Positions 43,994 through 52,752 of a stretch of 64,000 nt of DNA are shown here, in pieces; the stretch's first letter is position 1, and every line of letters begins with the position of its first letter. This stretch comes from JBDHAC01 sp039589195 (lineage in GTDB: Bacteria > Gemmatimonadota > Gemmatimonadetes > Palauibacterales > Palauibacteraceae), in contig JBDHHV010000001.1 in assembly GCA_039589195.1 (NCBI GenBank), positions 1-64,000 on the forward strand, in the 5' to 3' direction. The position numbers were made by a program, and so were the translations under genes. A model generated the notes under the pieces. The model had not been told where the DNA came from. It ran no database searches and was given only the letters and a program-made list of their open reading frames with translations.

Positions 43994-44752
43994 CTAATTG
44001 CTCCCGGTCTCGATAGAGATCGTCTCCCAAATGTCGTCCGCGTGCGCGGTGAACGCCCGCGCGAGCGCGTCGAACCGCTCCCCCGAGGCCGCGAAGGCGG
44101 CGAATTGAACGTCCCACGCATCGTCGATCGAATCCCAATCGGGCATGAGCAGGAGGAGCTGCCAGTTCATGGCGCCGCCGTGCTCGTGCTGCTCGACCGC
44201 GAATCCATTCATGAGGCCATCTTCCGTGGCGCCCATCAGCGCGGGTCTCCACACCTCGTCAAAGTACGTGTTCCACATCTCCAACTCGGAGGGGCGGACG
44301 TTGAATTTCGCGATGTAGAGGTACTCGTTGGGGCCCGCGCCCTCCCTCTGATAGAGGTCGGTGAGCCGCCAGATGTGATCCTCGTGCGCCTGGACCATGC
44401 CGCTGAAGTCGGGAGTCCCGGCCTCGGCCATCTTGCTGTTCAACGCCTGCAGCGCGGTGTCTATCGAGCCCCAATCGGGCACGATCATCACGAAGCGGAA
44501 GTTGTATTCTCCGCCCGAACTGTGCTGGCCGGCCGTGAACCCGTTGATGAGCCCCTCTTCCTGCATGCTGGTGAGGGCTGGAACGACGTAGTCCGTGTAC
44601 GTGCCGATCCAGTCCTCGAGGTCCGCGAAGCTGATCTGCCAATAGCTCTCGCGTACGTACGGATCGGCCTCCTCTTCCTGCGCCGCGACCGGCGCGAAGC
44701 CGATTGCCAACGCGACCCCAAAGAGGGCGGCCAGGGGTGCCAAGCGCTTCAT
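43994..44752 (-). CDS. Secreted protein with internally duplicated domain
   Basis: About 252 aa. Signal peptide LAALFGVALAIGFAPVAAQ. The mature part contains two related halves: YWQISFADLEDWIGTYTDYVVPAL...EEGLINGFTAGQHSSGG...IVPDWGSID and YIAKFNVRPSELEMWNTYFDEVWRPAL...EDGLMNGFAVEQHEHGG...LMPDWDSID. Each half looks like a ferredoxin-like alpha/beta unit of the dimeric alpha/beta-barrel type, so one chain may mimic a dimer. No catalytic residues or known family recognised. Confidence 0.82.
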   Translation of the reverse strand: MKRLAPLAALFGVALAIGFAPVAAQEEEADPYVRESYWQISFADLEDWIGTYTDYVVPALTSMQEEGLINGFTAGQHSSGGEYNFRFVMIVPDWGSIDTALQALNSKMAEAGTPDFSGMVQAHEDHIWRLTDLYQREGAGPNEYLYIAKFNVRPSELEMWNTYFDEVWRPALMGATEDGLMNGFAVEQHEHGGAMNWQLLLLMPDWDSIDDAWDVQFAAFAASGERFDALARAFTAHADDIWETISIETGSN

Positions 44753-45120
44753 GGAGGTCTCCTTTTCCCGTGTCGACGGAGAAACACCGGATGATGGATG
44801 AGTGGGACGCGGCACCGATCCGGAAGGTGGAGTCCGGTCAACCCAGGGGAGCGCGCCCCGACCACACAGCGCGCCGCAGTCCCTCGAGGCGGGTCGCACG
44901 ATCCCGCCATATGAGGCGGCAATCTACCGTGAAGCGACGCGAGAGGACAAACCAGCGGGCCGAGTAGCGCGCGTGGCAGCCGGCAAGCATCCGGCTGCCG
45001 AGCGTATCCACCGCGCCGAGTCGAAGGGGGAGTGTCAGGGGCTTGTGGAGAAGCTTCGAGTCCCCGAGGGTGTGGGTCGACCCGGCCGGGAACCCGATTA
45101 CAGGGAGCGCTCTCCAGTCC
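44753..45120. promoter_or_regulatory. Divergent intergenic region
   Basis: A 368-bp gap between divergent genes with no supported ORF. Promoters for the duplicated secreted protein and the SLC13-type transporter must lie here; I see no clear motif or hairpin. Confidence 0.4.
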
Positions 45121-47484
45121 ATGACGGCGGACATAATCCTCGTCCTGGCGATCGTCGCGGTGGCGATCGTGTTGTTCGTGACCGAGTGGGTTCGGTACGA
45201 CATGATCGCGCTTCTCGTCCTCGTGACCCTCGCGGTAACGGGCACCGTCCCCGGGCTAGAGGCGATCCAGGGCTTTGGGGACCCCGCGGTGGTCACGATC
45301 GCGGCTGTGCTGGTGCTGAGCGGTGGTTTGTATCGAACCGGGGTCGCGAACCTGCTCGGACGCCAGATGCTTCGCCTGGCCGGTGCGTCTCCAGCGCGGA
45401 TCACGTTGGTCGTGATGATGACGGCGGGTCTGCTCTCCGGGATCATGAACAACATCGCCGTGGGGGCGCTTCTCCTCCCGGTCGTGCTCGACATAGCACG
45501 CCGGATCGGCCAGCCGCCATCGCGGCTGATGATCCCGCTCGCCTTCGCCACGTTGCTAGGGGGCTTGACCACGCTCATCGGGACGGCCCCCAACATTCTG
45601 ATCGCGGGCGCTCTCTTCGAGGCGGGGCTCGAGCCGTTCGACATGTTCGATTTCACTCCACTCGGGCTCACGGTCCTCGTGGCGGGCACCCTGTGCATGG
45701 TTCTGCTGGGCGGGCGCCTGCTCCCCCACCGGTGGGAGGAGGGGGCGGGGGACTCCGTCGATGCGGAGCTGCGCGGCCAGTACGAGATCGAGGAGATGCT
45801 GTTCACGATCGCCGTGCCACAGGCCTCGGGACTGGCGGGTCGATCGCTGGTTGACTGCCGTCTGGGACTCGCCCTCGGGCTCAGCGTGCTGGCGGTGCGC
45901 CGAGAGGGGCGGATGATCCTGGCCCCGCGTCCCAGTTTCAAATTGCGCGAGGGAGACCGTGTAGTAGCGGCCGGGCGACCGGAGGCGTTCGAGACGCTGC
46001 GCGGCTGGGGGCATTTCATCGAGCCCGGCGGTGAGCTCCCCTCGACGGGACAGCTCGTATCTGGCCCGGTGGGCCTCGCCGAGATGGAGGTCGCGAGCGA
46101 CTCGGCGCTCGCGGGACAGACGTTGCGCGAGATCGACTTCCGCAATCGGTATCGGACGCATGTGGTCGCCATCGCGCGAGAAGGAGCGATCCGGCGGGCC
46201 CGCATCCACGAGACCAGACTCAAGGTGGGCGACGTCCTCGTGGTCCTGGGGACCAGCGACAGGCTGCAGCAGCTTCGATATGCATCCGAGTTCTGCAACA
46301 TCCGGCGGCTCACGTCGGAGGAGGCGACGCAGCGGTATCAGCTCAGCCGCTGGTTGCTTCGGCTCGAGGTTCCGTCCGGCTCGCTTCTCGAGGGACGTAC
46401 GCTCAAGGAGACCCGCCTGCGCCGGGCGTTCGATCTGGCGGTGTTGGAGATCCAACGGGACGGCGAAGGTGTCGTGCTTCCGGGACCCGCGACACAGCTC
46501 AAGGCCGGTGACGTGCTCGTGGTGGAGGGCCGACGAGACAACTTCCTCGTGCTGGACGCTCTGGTCGATCTGGAGCTCAAGCCGAGCGCGCCGCGAGTCC
46601 GAGATCTGGAGTCGGAGAAGGTCGGGTTCGCCGAGCTGACGCTGGCTCCGCGTGCCACGCTCGCGGGGAAATCGCTCAAGGAAGTCTTCTTCCGGGAGAA
46701 ATACGGGTTGAGTGTCCTCGCCATCTGGCGAGGCGGGCGCTCGTACCACTCGAGCGTCGAGGTGCGATCGATGCCTCTTCGCTTCGGGGACGCACTCCTC
46801 GTGTACGGCGAGCGGACCAGGCTGAGGCTGCTCGCGCGGGATCCCGGTTTCCTGGTGCTCACCGAGGAGATGCGCGAGATATTTCGCGGCCCGAAGGCGC
46901 CCGTGGCGCTGGCGATCATGGCGGCCGTCGTGTTGTCGGCGTCGACGGCTTTGCTCCCGATCTACATCGCGGCGCCCGCGGGGGCGCTGATGATGGTGTT
47001 CACGGGGTGCCTGACGGCGGATGAAGCGTACGAAGCTGTGCAATGGAAGGTCATCCTGCTGATCGGTGGGATGCTGGCGCTCGGCGTGGCGATGCAGGAG
47101 ACCGGGACGGCGGGCCTCATCGCGCGCAGCGCTCTGGGACGCGCGGCCGAGATCGGACCGCTGGCGCTCCTCGGTGGGCTATTCATGGTGACCGCGCTGG
47201 CGGCGCAGTTCATCCCGACGGCTGCCGTAGCGGTCCTCATGTCGCCGATCGCGCTCAACACCGCCGTGGAGGCGGGCGTATCGCCCTACTCGTTGATGAT
47301 GGTCGTGGCCGTGGGGGCGTCAGCGGCCTTTCTGAGTCCGTTCGGGCACCCCGTAAACCTGCTCGTCATGGGTGTGGGCGGATACCGCGTCGCGGATTAC
47401 ACGAAGGTGGGAATCCCGCTGGTGATCGTCCTTCTACTCGTGGTTCTCTTCGTCCTGCCGATCATCTGGCCACTGGCCATCTAG
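45121..47484 (+). CDS. SLC13/DASS-type permease with four RCK_C (TrkA-C) domains
   Basis: About 787 aa. N-terminal membrane half (LVLAIVAVAIVLFVTEW, IALLVLVTLAVTG, GLLSGIMNNIAVGALLLPVV, ATLLGGLTTLIGTAPNILIAG), then a long soluble insert with four RCK_C domains, each ending in a FxLxxGDxLxVxG pattern (FKLREGDRVVAAGR, LKVGDVLVVLG, LKAGDVLVVEG, LRFGDALLVYG), then the second membrane half with APAGALMM and FIPTAAVAVLMSPIA. The family moves anions such as sulfate or carboxylates with Na+; RCK_C domains usually bind a small ligand. The last 51 bp overlap the convergent reductase gene. Confidence 0.92.
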   Translation: MTADIILVLAIVAVAIVLFVTEWVRYDMIALLVLVTLAVTGTVPGLEAIQGFGDPAVVTIAAVLVLSGGLYRTGVANLLGRQMLRLAGASPARITLVVMMTAGLLSGIMNNIAVGALLLPVVLDIARRIGQPPSRLMIPLAFATLLGGLTTLIGTAPNILIAGALFEAGLEPFDMFDFTPLGLTVLVAGTLCMVLLGGRLLPHRWEEGAGDSVDAELRGQYEIEEMLFTIAVPQASGLAGRSLVDCRLGLALGLSVLAVRREGRMILAPRPSFKLREGDRVVAAGRPEAFETLRGWGHFIEPGGELPSTGQLVSGPVGLAEMEVASDSALAGQTLREIDFRNRYRTHVVAIAREGAIRRARIHETRLKVGDVLVVLGTSDRLQQLRYASEFCNIRRLTSEEATQRYQLSRWLLRLEVPSGSLLEGRTLKETRLRRAFDLAVLEIQRDGEGVVLPGPATQLKAGDVLVVEGRRDNFLVLDALVDLELKPSAPRVRDLESEKVGFAELTLAPRATLAGKSLKEVFFREKYGLSVLAIWRGGRSYHSSVEVRSMPLRFGDALLVYGERTRLRLLARDPGFLVLTEEMREIFRGPKAPVALAIMAAVVLSASTALLPIYIAAPAGALMMVFTGCLTADEAYEAVQWKVILLIGGMLALGVAMQETGTAGLIARSALGRAAEIGPLALLGGLFMVTALAAQFIPTAAVAVLMSPIALNTAVEAGVSPYSLMMVVAVGASAAFLSPFGHPVNLLVMGVGGYRVADYTKVGIPLVIVLLLVVLFVLPIIWPLAI

Positions 47485-48648
47485 CGACTGGATGATGCGG
47501 ATGCCCCGGTTCTCCAGCGCCTCGGCCAGAGGGGGCAGGGGCAGGTCATTGATGGGCGACAAAAGTCCACGATTCACGATCTGGCCCGCGCCGATCATCT
47601 GAGCGCCGATGCTGGCCGTGAATCCGGTCAACCGACTGACGGCCGTCAGCCCGGTCTCCAGATCGCGCGCGTCCACCACCTGAGACACGACGAGGACCCG
47701 GACACCGGCCTGCAATCCTTCGACCTCCACCCGGAGCACACCTAGATCTCGCTCACCCGGCGCGTACCGGAGTTGTGGCTCGAGGGCGGCGGCGAGGTAC
47801 TCCTTTCGATCCACAGCCATGCCCCCGACGACGACGGGCGCCTCATCCAGTAAGTGCAGATCGACGAGCGTGCGCCAGAACGCGCAATGCCCAGGCCAGC
47901 GTAACGTGTAGCGTCCGGCCGTCTCGAGCCGGGATGGGTCGAGCCCGAGGAGCTCGACGTATTGGAGCGCATCTCCGTTGGGAAACGCCTCCAGCCGGCC
48001 AAGTCCCTCGATCTCGATATCGTGCACGTTCTCGGGGCGGAAGATTTCATCACCACCGATCTGCATGAGGACCCCGTCGTGGAGGAGACACGCCGGCCGG
48101 TGGTACGCCCGTAGCACGCCCTCGAGCGTCCAGCTCACCTTGTACCGGAGGGGGTTTGTGGCGGCCTCGGGAGCCGGGATGCCCGCGCCGTAGCTTCGGA
48201 GCCCCGTGACCTCGTCCATGCTTCGAACAGCCTCGCGCAACATCACCAGATCCAACCCCGGATCCATGCCGCACTCGGGTAGGATGGTGACATCGTTTGC
48301 CAACGCCGCGTCGTGAAGGGCGCGGAGCTCCGGTGTCGCGTAGTTCGTGCTGACCAGGTGAACGCCGTGTCGGACGGCGGAAGCCGCCACGTCCGCCATG
48401 AACGGAACGGGCAGGAGGTCGATCGCCACGTCGTGTCCCGCTCCCATCAGTCGATCAAGCGAGTCCGCGTCCGTGCCGTCAAGCGCCTCGCAGCGCACCT
48501 TCGCACCGTAGCTCCGCTCGGCAACGTGCGCGTCGAGACGGTCGATATCGAGGTCTACAGCCAGCACCTCCCTCACCGGGTCGCTGCTGACGAGATCCCG
48601 GAGCGCGGCCGCGCCCTGCATGCCTACACCGAGGAGGAACACCTTCAT
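47434..48648 (-). CDS. Saccharopine-dehydrogenase-like reductase
   Basis: About 404 aa. N-terminal Rossmann fold with GVGMQGAAALRDL (nucleotide-binding GxGxxG) and an acidic VDLD after strand 2, then STNYATPELRALHDAAL, ECGMDPGLDLVML and the C-terminal saccharopine-dehydrogenase-like domain (SYGAGIPAPEAATNPLRYKVSWTLEG). Oxidoreductase of the lysine/carboxynorspermidine-type superfamily; exact substrate unknown. Starts 16 bp after the kinase gene's stop and so shares its transcript; the 3' end overlaps the transporter gene on the other strand. Confidence 0.88.
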   Translation of the reverse strand: MKVFLLGVGMQGAAALRDLVSSDPVREVLAVDLDIDRLDAHVAERSYGAKVRCEALDGTDADSLDRLMGAGHDVAIDLLPVPFMADVAASAVRHGVHLVSTNYATPELRALHDAALANDVTILPECGMDPGLDLVMLREAVRSMDEVTGLRSYGAGIPAPEAATNPLRYKVSWTLEGVLRAYHRPACLLHDGVLMQIGGDEIFRPENVHDIEIEGLGRLEAFPNGDALQYVELLGLDPSRLETAGRYTLRWPGHCAFWRTLVDLHLLDEAPVVVGGMAVDRKEYLAAALEPQLRYAPGERDLGVLRVEVEGLQAGVRVLVVSQVVDARDLETGLTAVSRLTGFTASIGAQMIGAGQIVNRGLLSPINDLPLPPLAEALENRGIRIIQSLDGQWPDDRQDEENHE

Positions 48649-48664
48649 GGAAGTGGACCGGACG

Positions 48665-51076
48665 TCAGTCTTGGGGGAGCAGTGCTCGATACTCCGCAGC
48701 CTTCTCCGGTTGCCCCCAGGCATCGTACAGCTCCGCGAGGTTTCGGCGGGCCGCCGCGACCTGCCCGTGATCCTCGCCGAACTGGGCTAGGAAGATGGAT
48801 AGCGACTGCTGGTAGATATCCTCGGCCTCCTCGTACTCCTCTTTGGCCTTCAATATGGCGCCCAGGTTGCGGAGCGCGAGCGCGAACAACGGGTGCTCGT
48901 CGCTCGTGGCCTCTCGCTGGATCTCGACGGCTTCGCGCATCATCGTCTCCGCCTCTTCGTAGTCGCCCTTCACACGCAGCAGCTGGGCGAGGTTGTTGAG
49001 GCTCGTGGCGACGTTCGGGTGCCGGTCCCCGAACACCTCGCGGCGGGTCGCCAGGACCTGTCGCATGATGGGCTCCGCCTCGTCGTGCTTCTGCTGGCGG
49101 AAGAGTACGTTCGCGAGGTTGTTCATTCCCGCGGTTACGCTCGGGTGATCATCCCCGAGCGCCTCACGCCAGATGTCGAGCGCTTCGCGGAGGAACGTCT
49201 CCGCCTCGCCGAACTCCTCTTGTGCCATCAGCGTCCCGCCGAGGTTGTTGAGGCTGGCCGCGATGCCCTCATGCCCTTCGTCGAGTAGCGCACGTCGCAT
49301 CTCGAGCACTTCGCGAAACATCGTTTCGGCCGTGTCGAGATCTCTCCGCTGGTAGTTCAACAACGCCAGGTTGCTGAGGCTGGTGGCAAGATCGAGATGT
49401 TGATCGCCGAAGAGCCCGCGGCGCATGGCGATCGCCTCATCGTACAACTGTTCGGCCTCATCGTACTCGCCCTGGAGCTGTCGCAGCTCGGCCAGCTGAT
49501 TGATGCTGGCCGCCAACGCGGAGTCTCCGCCGGGGTACAACTCGCGCCGCGTGTCGAGCGCCCCCTCGAGCAAGGAAGCGCTTTCCGGATAGAGCCCGAG
49601 CTTCTGGTAGACTTCGCCCATGACGTGCATCAGCCTGGCCTGGACCACGGGCTGGTCGGACAGCTCCTCGTCGATCTGCTCGGCACCTTGATCCAGGATC
49701 TCTCGCGCGGTGACCTCGTTGCCACGCGCCTCGCCCGGATCGGAGACCTCGAACAGGTCGACCATGAACTCCGACACCTGTTGCGCGGTCTGGGTCTCGA
49801 TCCGTGCGGCGTCCTCGGCGCGCCGGGCGCGCACCATTCCGATGGTGGTCGCGACGGTACCGGCCGCGAGCGCCAGGATGGCGAGCGCTGCCGAGGTCAG
49901 GGCCACCTTGTGCCGGCGAGCGAACTTGTGGAATCGGTACAGCGCCGACGGAGGGCGGGCCAGTACGGGCTCATCCTTCAGGAAGCGCTCCAGCTCGAGC
50001 GCCAACCCGCTCGAGGTCTCGTACCGGCGGGTCCGATCCTTCTCGATCGCCTTCATGATGACCCAATCGAGGTCCCCCTTCAGCTCTCGCTTCAGCGTGC
50101 GGGGATCCGTGTCGCGACGTTTGGCGATCGTCTCCCGCGTCTCTCCCGGCAGGGTCGTCAGCTTCGACGAGGGGACGGGCGCATCCCTGTCCCGAATCGC
50201 GCGTCTGATGGCGGCGTCGGCCACTCTTGGCAGGTCGTAGGGGCGCGTCCCGACCAGCAGCTCGTAGAGCATCACTCCGAGGCTGTAGATGTCGGTCCGG
50301 GTATCGACATCGAGCCCCGACGCCTCGGCCTGCTCCGGGCTCATGTAGGCGGGTGTTCCGATGAGATAGCCGGCCTGCGTAACGAGCGTTTTCTCGGTGA
50401 GGCTGGGGCCCATGGCCTTCGCGATCCCGAAATCGATCACTTTCGGGCGCGGCTCTCCGTCGTGCACCGCGACGAGGATGTTGGACGGCTTGAGATCCCG
50501 GTGAATCACGCCTTTCTGGTGGGCGTGTTGCACGGCACGGCACACCGGGATGAAGAGCCGGATCCGGGCTTCCGTGGTGAGTACGTGGGTGTCGCAGTAC
50601 TCGGTGAGAGGCACGCCCTTGACGCGCTCCATGACGAAGTAGGACCGCCCGTCGTCTGTGACCCCGGCATCGAACACCTTCGCGATGTTGGGGTGGTCCA
50701 TGACCGCGAGCGCCTGACGCTCGGCCTCGAAGCGTGCGACGATTTGCTTGGTGTCCATGCCGAGCTTGATGATCTTGATGGCGACGCGGCGTCGGACGGG
50801 CTCGGTCTGCTCTGCCTCGTACACGACGCCCATCCCACCCTCGCCCAGCGTCTGGAGGATCTTGTAGGGGCCGATCGTCGCGGGGCGGTCGGGATCGTCA
50901 TCGCTCGCGTCGATCAAGCCGGCCGCGCCGTGCGCCTCCAGCAACGCCCTGACCTCGATCAATAGCTCAGGGTCGTCGGCGCATCGCTCTTCCACGAAGG
51001 GCATCCGGTCCGGCTCCGCACGCTCGAGGGCGGCGAGGAGGATCTGCTGCACCAATTCCCAGCGATCAGAATCCAT
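48665..51076 (-). CDS. Membrane Ser/Thr protein kinase with TPR sensor
   Basis: About 803 aa. An N-terminal helical segment (to about 65), kinase domain with GEGGMG loop (78-83), K101, catalytic HRDLKPSN (D194) and DFG (215-217), transmembrane helix at about 392-416, then a long array of TPR-type helical repeats with the kinesin-light-chain pattern (SLNNLAxLxxxxGDYEEAE), about 430-800. This architecture is common in Gemmatimonadota, Acidobacteriota and Planctomycetota, where TPRs outside the membrane may sense partners. Followed by the reductase gene after 16 bp. Confidence 0.95.
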   Translation of the reverse strand: MDSDRWELVQQILLAALERAEPDRMPFVEERCADDPELLIEVRALLEAHGAAGLIDASDDDPDRPATIGPYKILQTLGEGGMGVVYEAEQTEPVRRRVAIKIIKLGMDTKQIVARFEAERQALAVMDHPNIAKVFDAGVTDDGRSYFVMERVKGVPLTEYCDTHVLTTEARIRLFIPVCRAVQHAHQKGVIHRDLKPSNILVAVHDGEPRPKVIDFGIAKAMGPSLTEKTLVTQAGYLIGTPAYMSPEQAEASGLDVDTRTDIYSLGVMLYELLVGTRPYDLPRVADAAIRRAIRDRDAPVPSSKLTTLPGETRETIAKRRDTDPRTLKRELKGDLDWVIMKAIEKDRTRRYETSSGLALELERFLKDEPVLARPPSALYRFHKFARRHKVALTSAALAILALAAGTVATTIGMVRARRAEDAARIETQTAQQVSEFMVDLFEVSDPGEARGNEVTAREILDQGAEQIDEELSDQPVVQARLMHVMGEVYQKLGLYPESASLLEGALDTRRELYPGGDSALAASINQLAELRQLQGEYDEAEQLYDEAIAMRRGLFGDQHLDLATSLSNLALLNYQRRDLDTAETMFREVLEMRRALLDEGHEGIAASLNNLGGTLMAQEEFGEAETFLREALDIWREALGDDHPSVTAGMNNLANVLFRQQKHDEAEPIMRQVLATRREVFGDRHPNVATSLNNLAQLLRVKGDYEEAETMMREAVEIQREATSDEHPLFALALRNLGAILKAKEEYEEAEDIYQQSLSIFLAQFGEDHGQVAAARRNLAELYDAWGQPEKAAEYRALLPQD

Positions 51077-51174
51077 GCGATAGAGACTCCGGGTGAGAAG
51101 GAGCCATCAAGGTACCCCCGGGAGCCGAGGATCCAGGCTCCCGGGTGACGTGGAAGTCTATGTGGACGGCTGCC

Positions 51175-51981
51175 TCACGAGCCGGTAACCGTGATGTTCC
51201 CATTCAAGGTGAGGATGTCGATCGTTCCCTCGCCTGTTCCGAGAGTGCCCGTCACCACGTTGTTCGTGATTTGCTCGTTCGTGAGCGTGAGGTTCGTGAC
51301 GGTCACGCTCCCGGCGTCTGTGCGCACGTCCAACTCGGCATTGGTGGCCGAGGGTACGCTGAGCGCGATATTCCCGTTCACGGTGGACAGGTCGATGAAC
51401 TCGTCGCCTTCAATGCTCACCGCCGCGATCAAGTTCCCGTTGACGACCGAGACCTCGGTGTTCCCCTCGATATCCGTGAGTGTGACAACTCCGTTCGTCA
51501 CGAGCGCAAGAAGCCCGTTATCGAGACTCTCCATCGTCACGTCACCGTTCACGCTGGCCACCTGGCCAAATAGCCGACGGGGAACCTCCAATACCCAGTT
51601 GACGACGTACTGGCGGTTGCGGCCGACAGGGTGGATCGATCGAATTCGAAGCTCGTCGCCCACTTCCGTGATGTCGAAGGTGATTTGCGCCAGGCCAGCC
51701 GCTGCATCGCTCTCGCTGTTCGCACCGACACGCTTCTCGCCGCGGATGACGAATGCCTCACCGCCCGAGTTGCGAGTCACCAGTATCCGTCCGTTTGTGC
51801 CCTCGATCGCAAAGCTCGAGAGCCCGGTAGCATCGCGGTCGAAGCGAAAGTCCTCGAACACCTCCGTCGTGCAACACAAGCTGCTCGTAACCGAGGCGCA
51901 TGCCGCAACCGCCAGAGGCGCGAGGATGGCCACGAACGCCGAGACGTGCGTCGCGATACCTGCGCGGTGTCTATGGATCAT
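51175..51981 (-). CDS. DUF4097-like beta-strand repeat lipoprotein
   Basis: About 268 aa. Signal with lipobox VAAC, then a right-handed beta-helix-like run of hydrophobic/polar alternation with Asn ladders (VASVNGDVTMESL, LVTNGVVTLTD, SVVNGNLIAAVSI, STVNGNIALSV, ILTLNGNITVTG), the pattern of the DUF4097/putative-adhesin family. Cys residues close to the lipid anchor (SSLCCT). Start at 51981 gives the intact signal; upstream GTG at 52017 and ATG at 51999 are alternatives. Role unknown, probably surface structure or envelope sensing. It lies upstream of the kinase gene on the same strand, 98 bp away. Confidence 0.85.
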   Translation of the reverse strand: MIHRHRAGIATHVSAFVAILAPLAVAACASVTSSLCCTTEVFEDFRFDRDATGLSSFAIEGTNGRILVTRNSGGEAFVIRGEKRVGANSESDAAAGLAQITFDITEVGDELRIRSIHPVGRNRQYVVNWVLEVPRRLFGQVASVNGDVTMESLDNGLLALVTNGVVTLTDIEGNTEVSVVNGNLIAAVSIEGDEFIDLSTVNGNIALSVPSATNAELDVRTDAGSVTVTNLTLTNEQITNNVVTGTLGTGEGTIDILTLNGNITVTGS

Positions 51982-52074
51982 GGTCCGTTTCCCGTTCATG
52001 TCATTGGCCGTGGGCACGCGATCAATTCTTAAACCGGGGCCGACTCCGCCACCTCGAGCCGTGCTCCCGTCGGT

Positions 52075-52752
52075 CTATCCGCCGTTTCCTCGACTCTCGC
52101 CGAGGATTCGAGCCGCGCGCCGCGGATTGAAAGCGCCGCAGTTGCAGAAGCGGGCCAGGCAACGGCTCGCCTCGGCCGGCGTGCGTCGTCCGTTCCGTAC
52201 CCACGAGATCATCTTTTGCGCCAATCCGTGCCCGATCAGGCCGTGCCCGCACATGGTGCACAAACGCAGGGTCGTGGCATCCGGGAGGCGCTCGGTCCGC
52301 CCAAAGAACCCTAGTGAATATTCCACACTGTGCCGCGAGATCCCGACTTCGTCGCAGCATTTCTCTGCGCTGGATGTGAGCGCGCTCACGTTGATCGAGA
52401 GCCCCAGGTCGGCGTCTCGCAGCTCCTCGACAAACGCGCGCATTGATTCGTAATTGTCGAATACCGCCGTCACGGGGGAAGGGGCGTCGACAGCCGCGAT
52501 CACGCCTTCAGGGGACGGGGCCGAGTGACGCCGCCAATGAACGGTGGGTTGGAGGCCCCGCTTCGCGTGGTACCAGCCGTGGTGGGCCGTGTCTCCGATG
52601 TTGACCGGGTCATGACGGAGCGAACGCCGCAGGAACTCCTTCTGCCTCTCCACGGCGAGTCGGGCATCGAAGCCGCTGGCCGGCATGGCCAGGACCAGAA
52701 AGTCATCCTGCTGATCTTCGACCGATCCGGATCGATGCAGCGTGTGGGTCAT
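52075..52752 (-). CDS. Cys-rich conserved protein coupled to a ferredoxin-like gene
   Basis: About 225 aa, no signal peptide. The N-terminal half has no cysteines; the C-terminal half holds EKCC, LCTMCGHGLIGHGLAQKMI and RCLARFCNCGAFNPRRAARIL, giving eight Cys and a GHG(x3)HG segment with two His. The spacing fits metal or Fe-S cluster binding. Its ATG overlaps the stop of the ferredoxin-like gene (ATGA), so the two proteins are made together and likely interact. I recognise no functional family and give no reaction. Confidence 0.75.
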   Translation of the reverse strand: MTHTLHRSGSVEDQQDDFLVLAMPASGFDARLAVERQKEFLRRSLRHDPVNIGDTAHHGWYHAKRGLQPTVHWRRHSAPSPEGVIAAVDAPSPVTAVFDNYESMRAFVEELRDADLGLSINVSALTSSAEKCCDEVGISRHSVEYSLGFFGRTERLPDATTLRLCTMCGHGLIGHGLAQKMISWVRNGRRTPAEASRCLARFCNCGAFNPRRAARILGESRGNGG

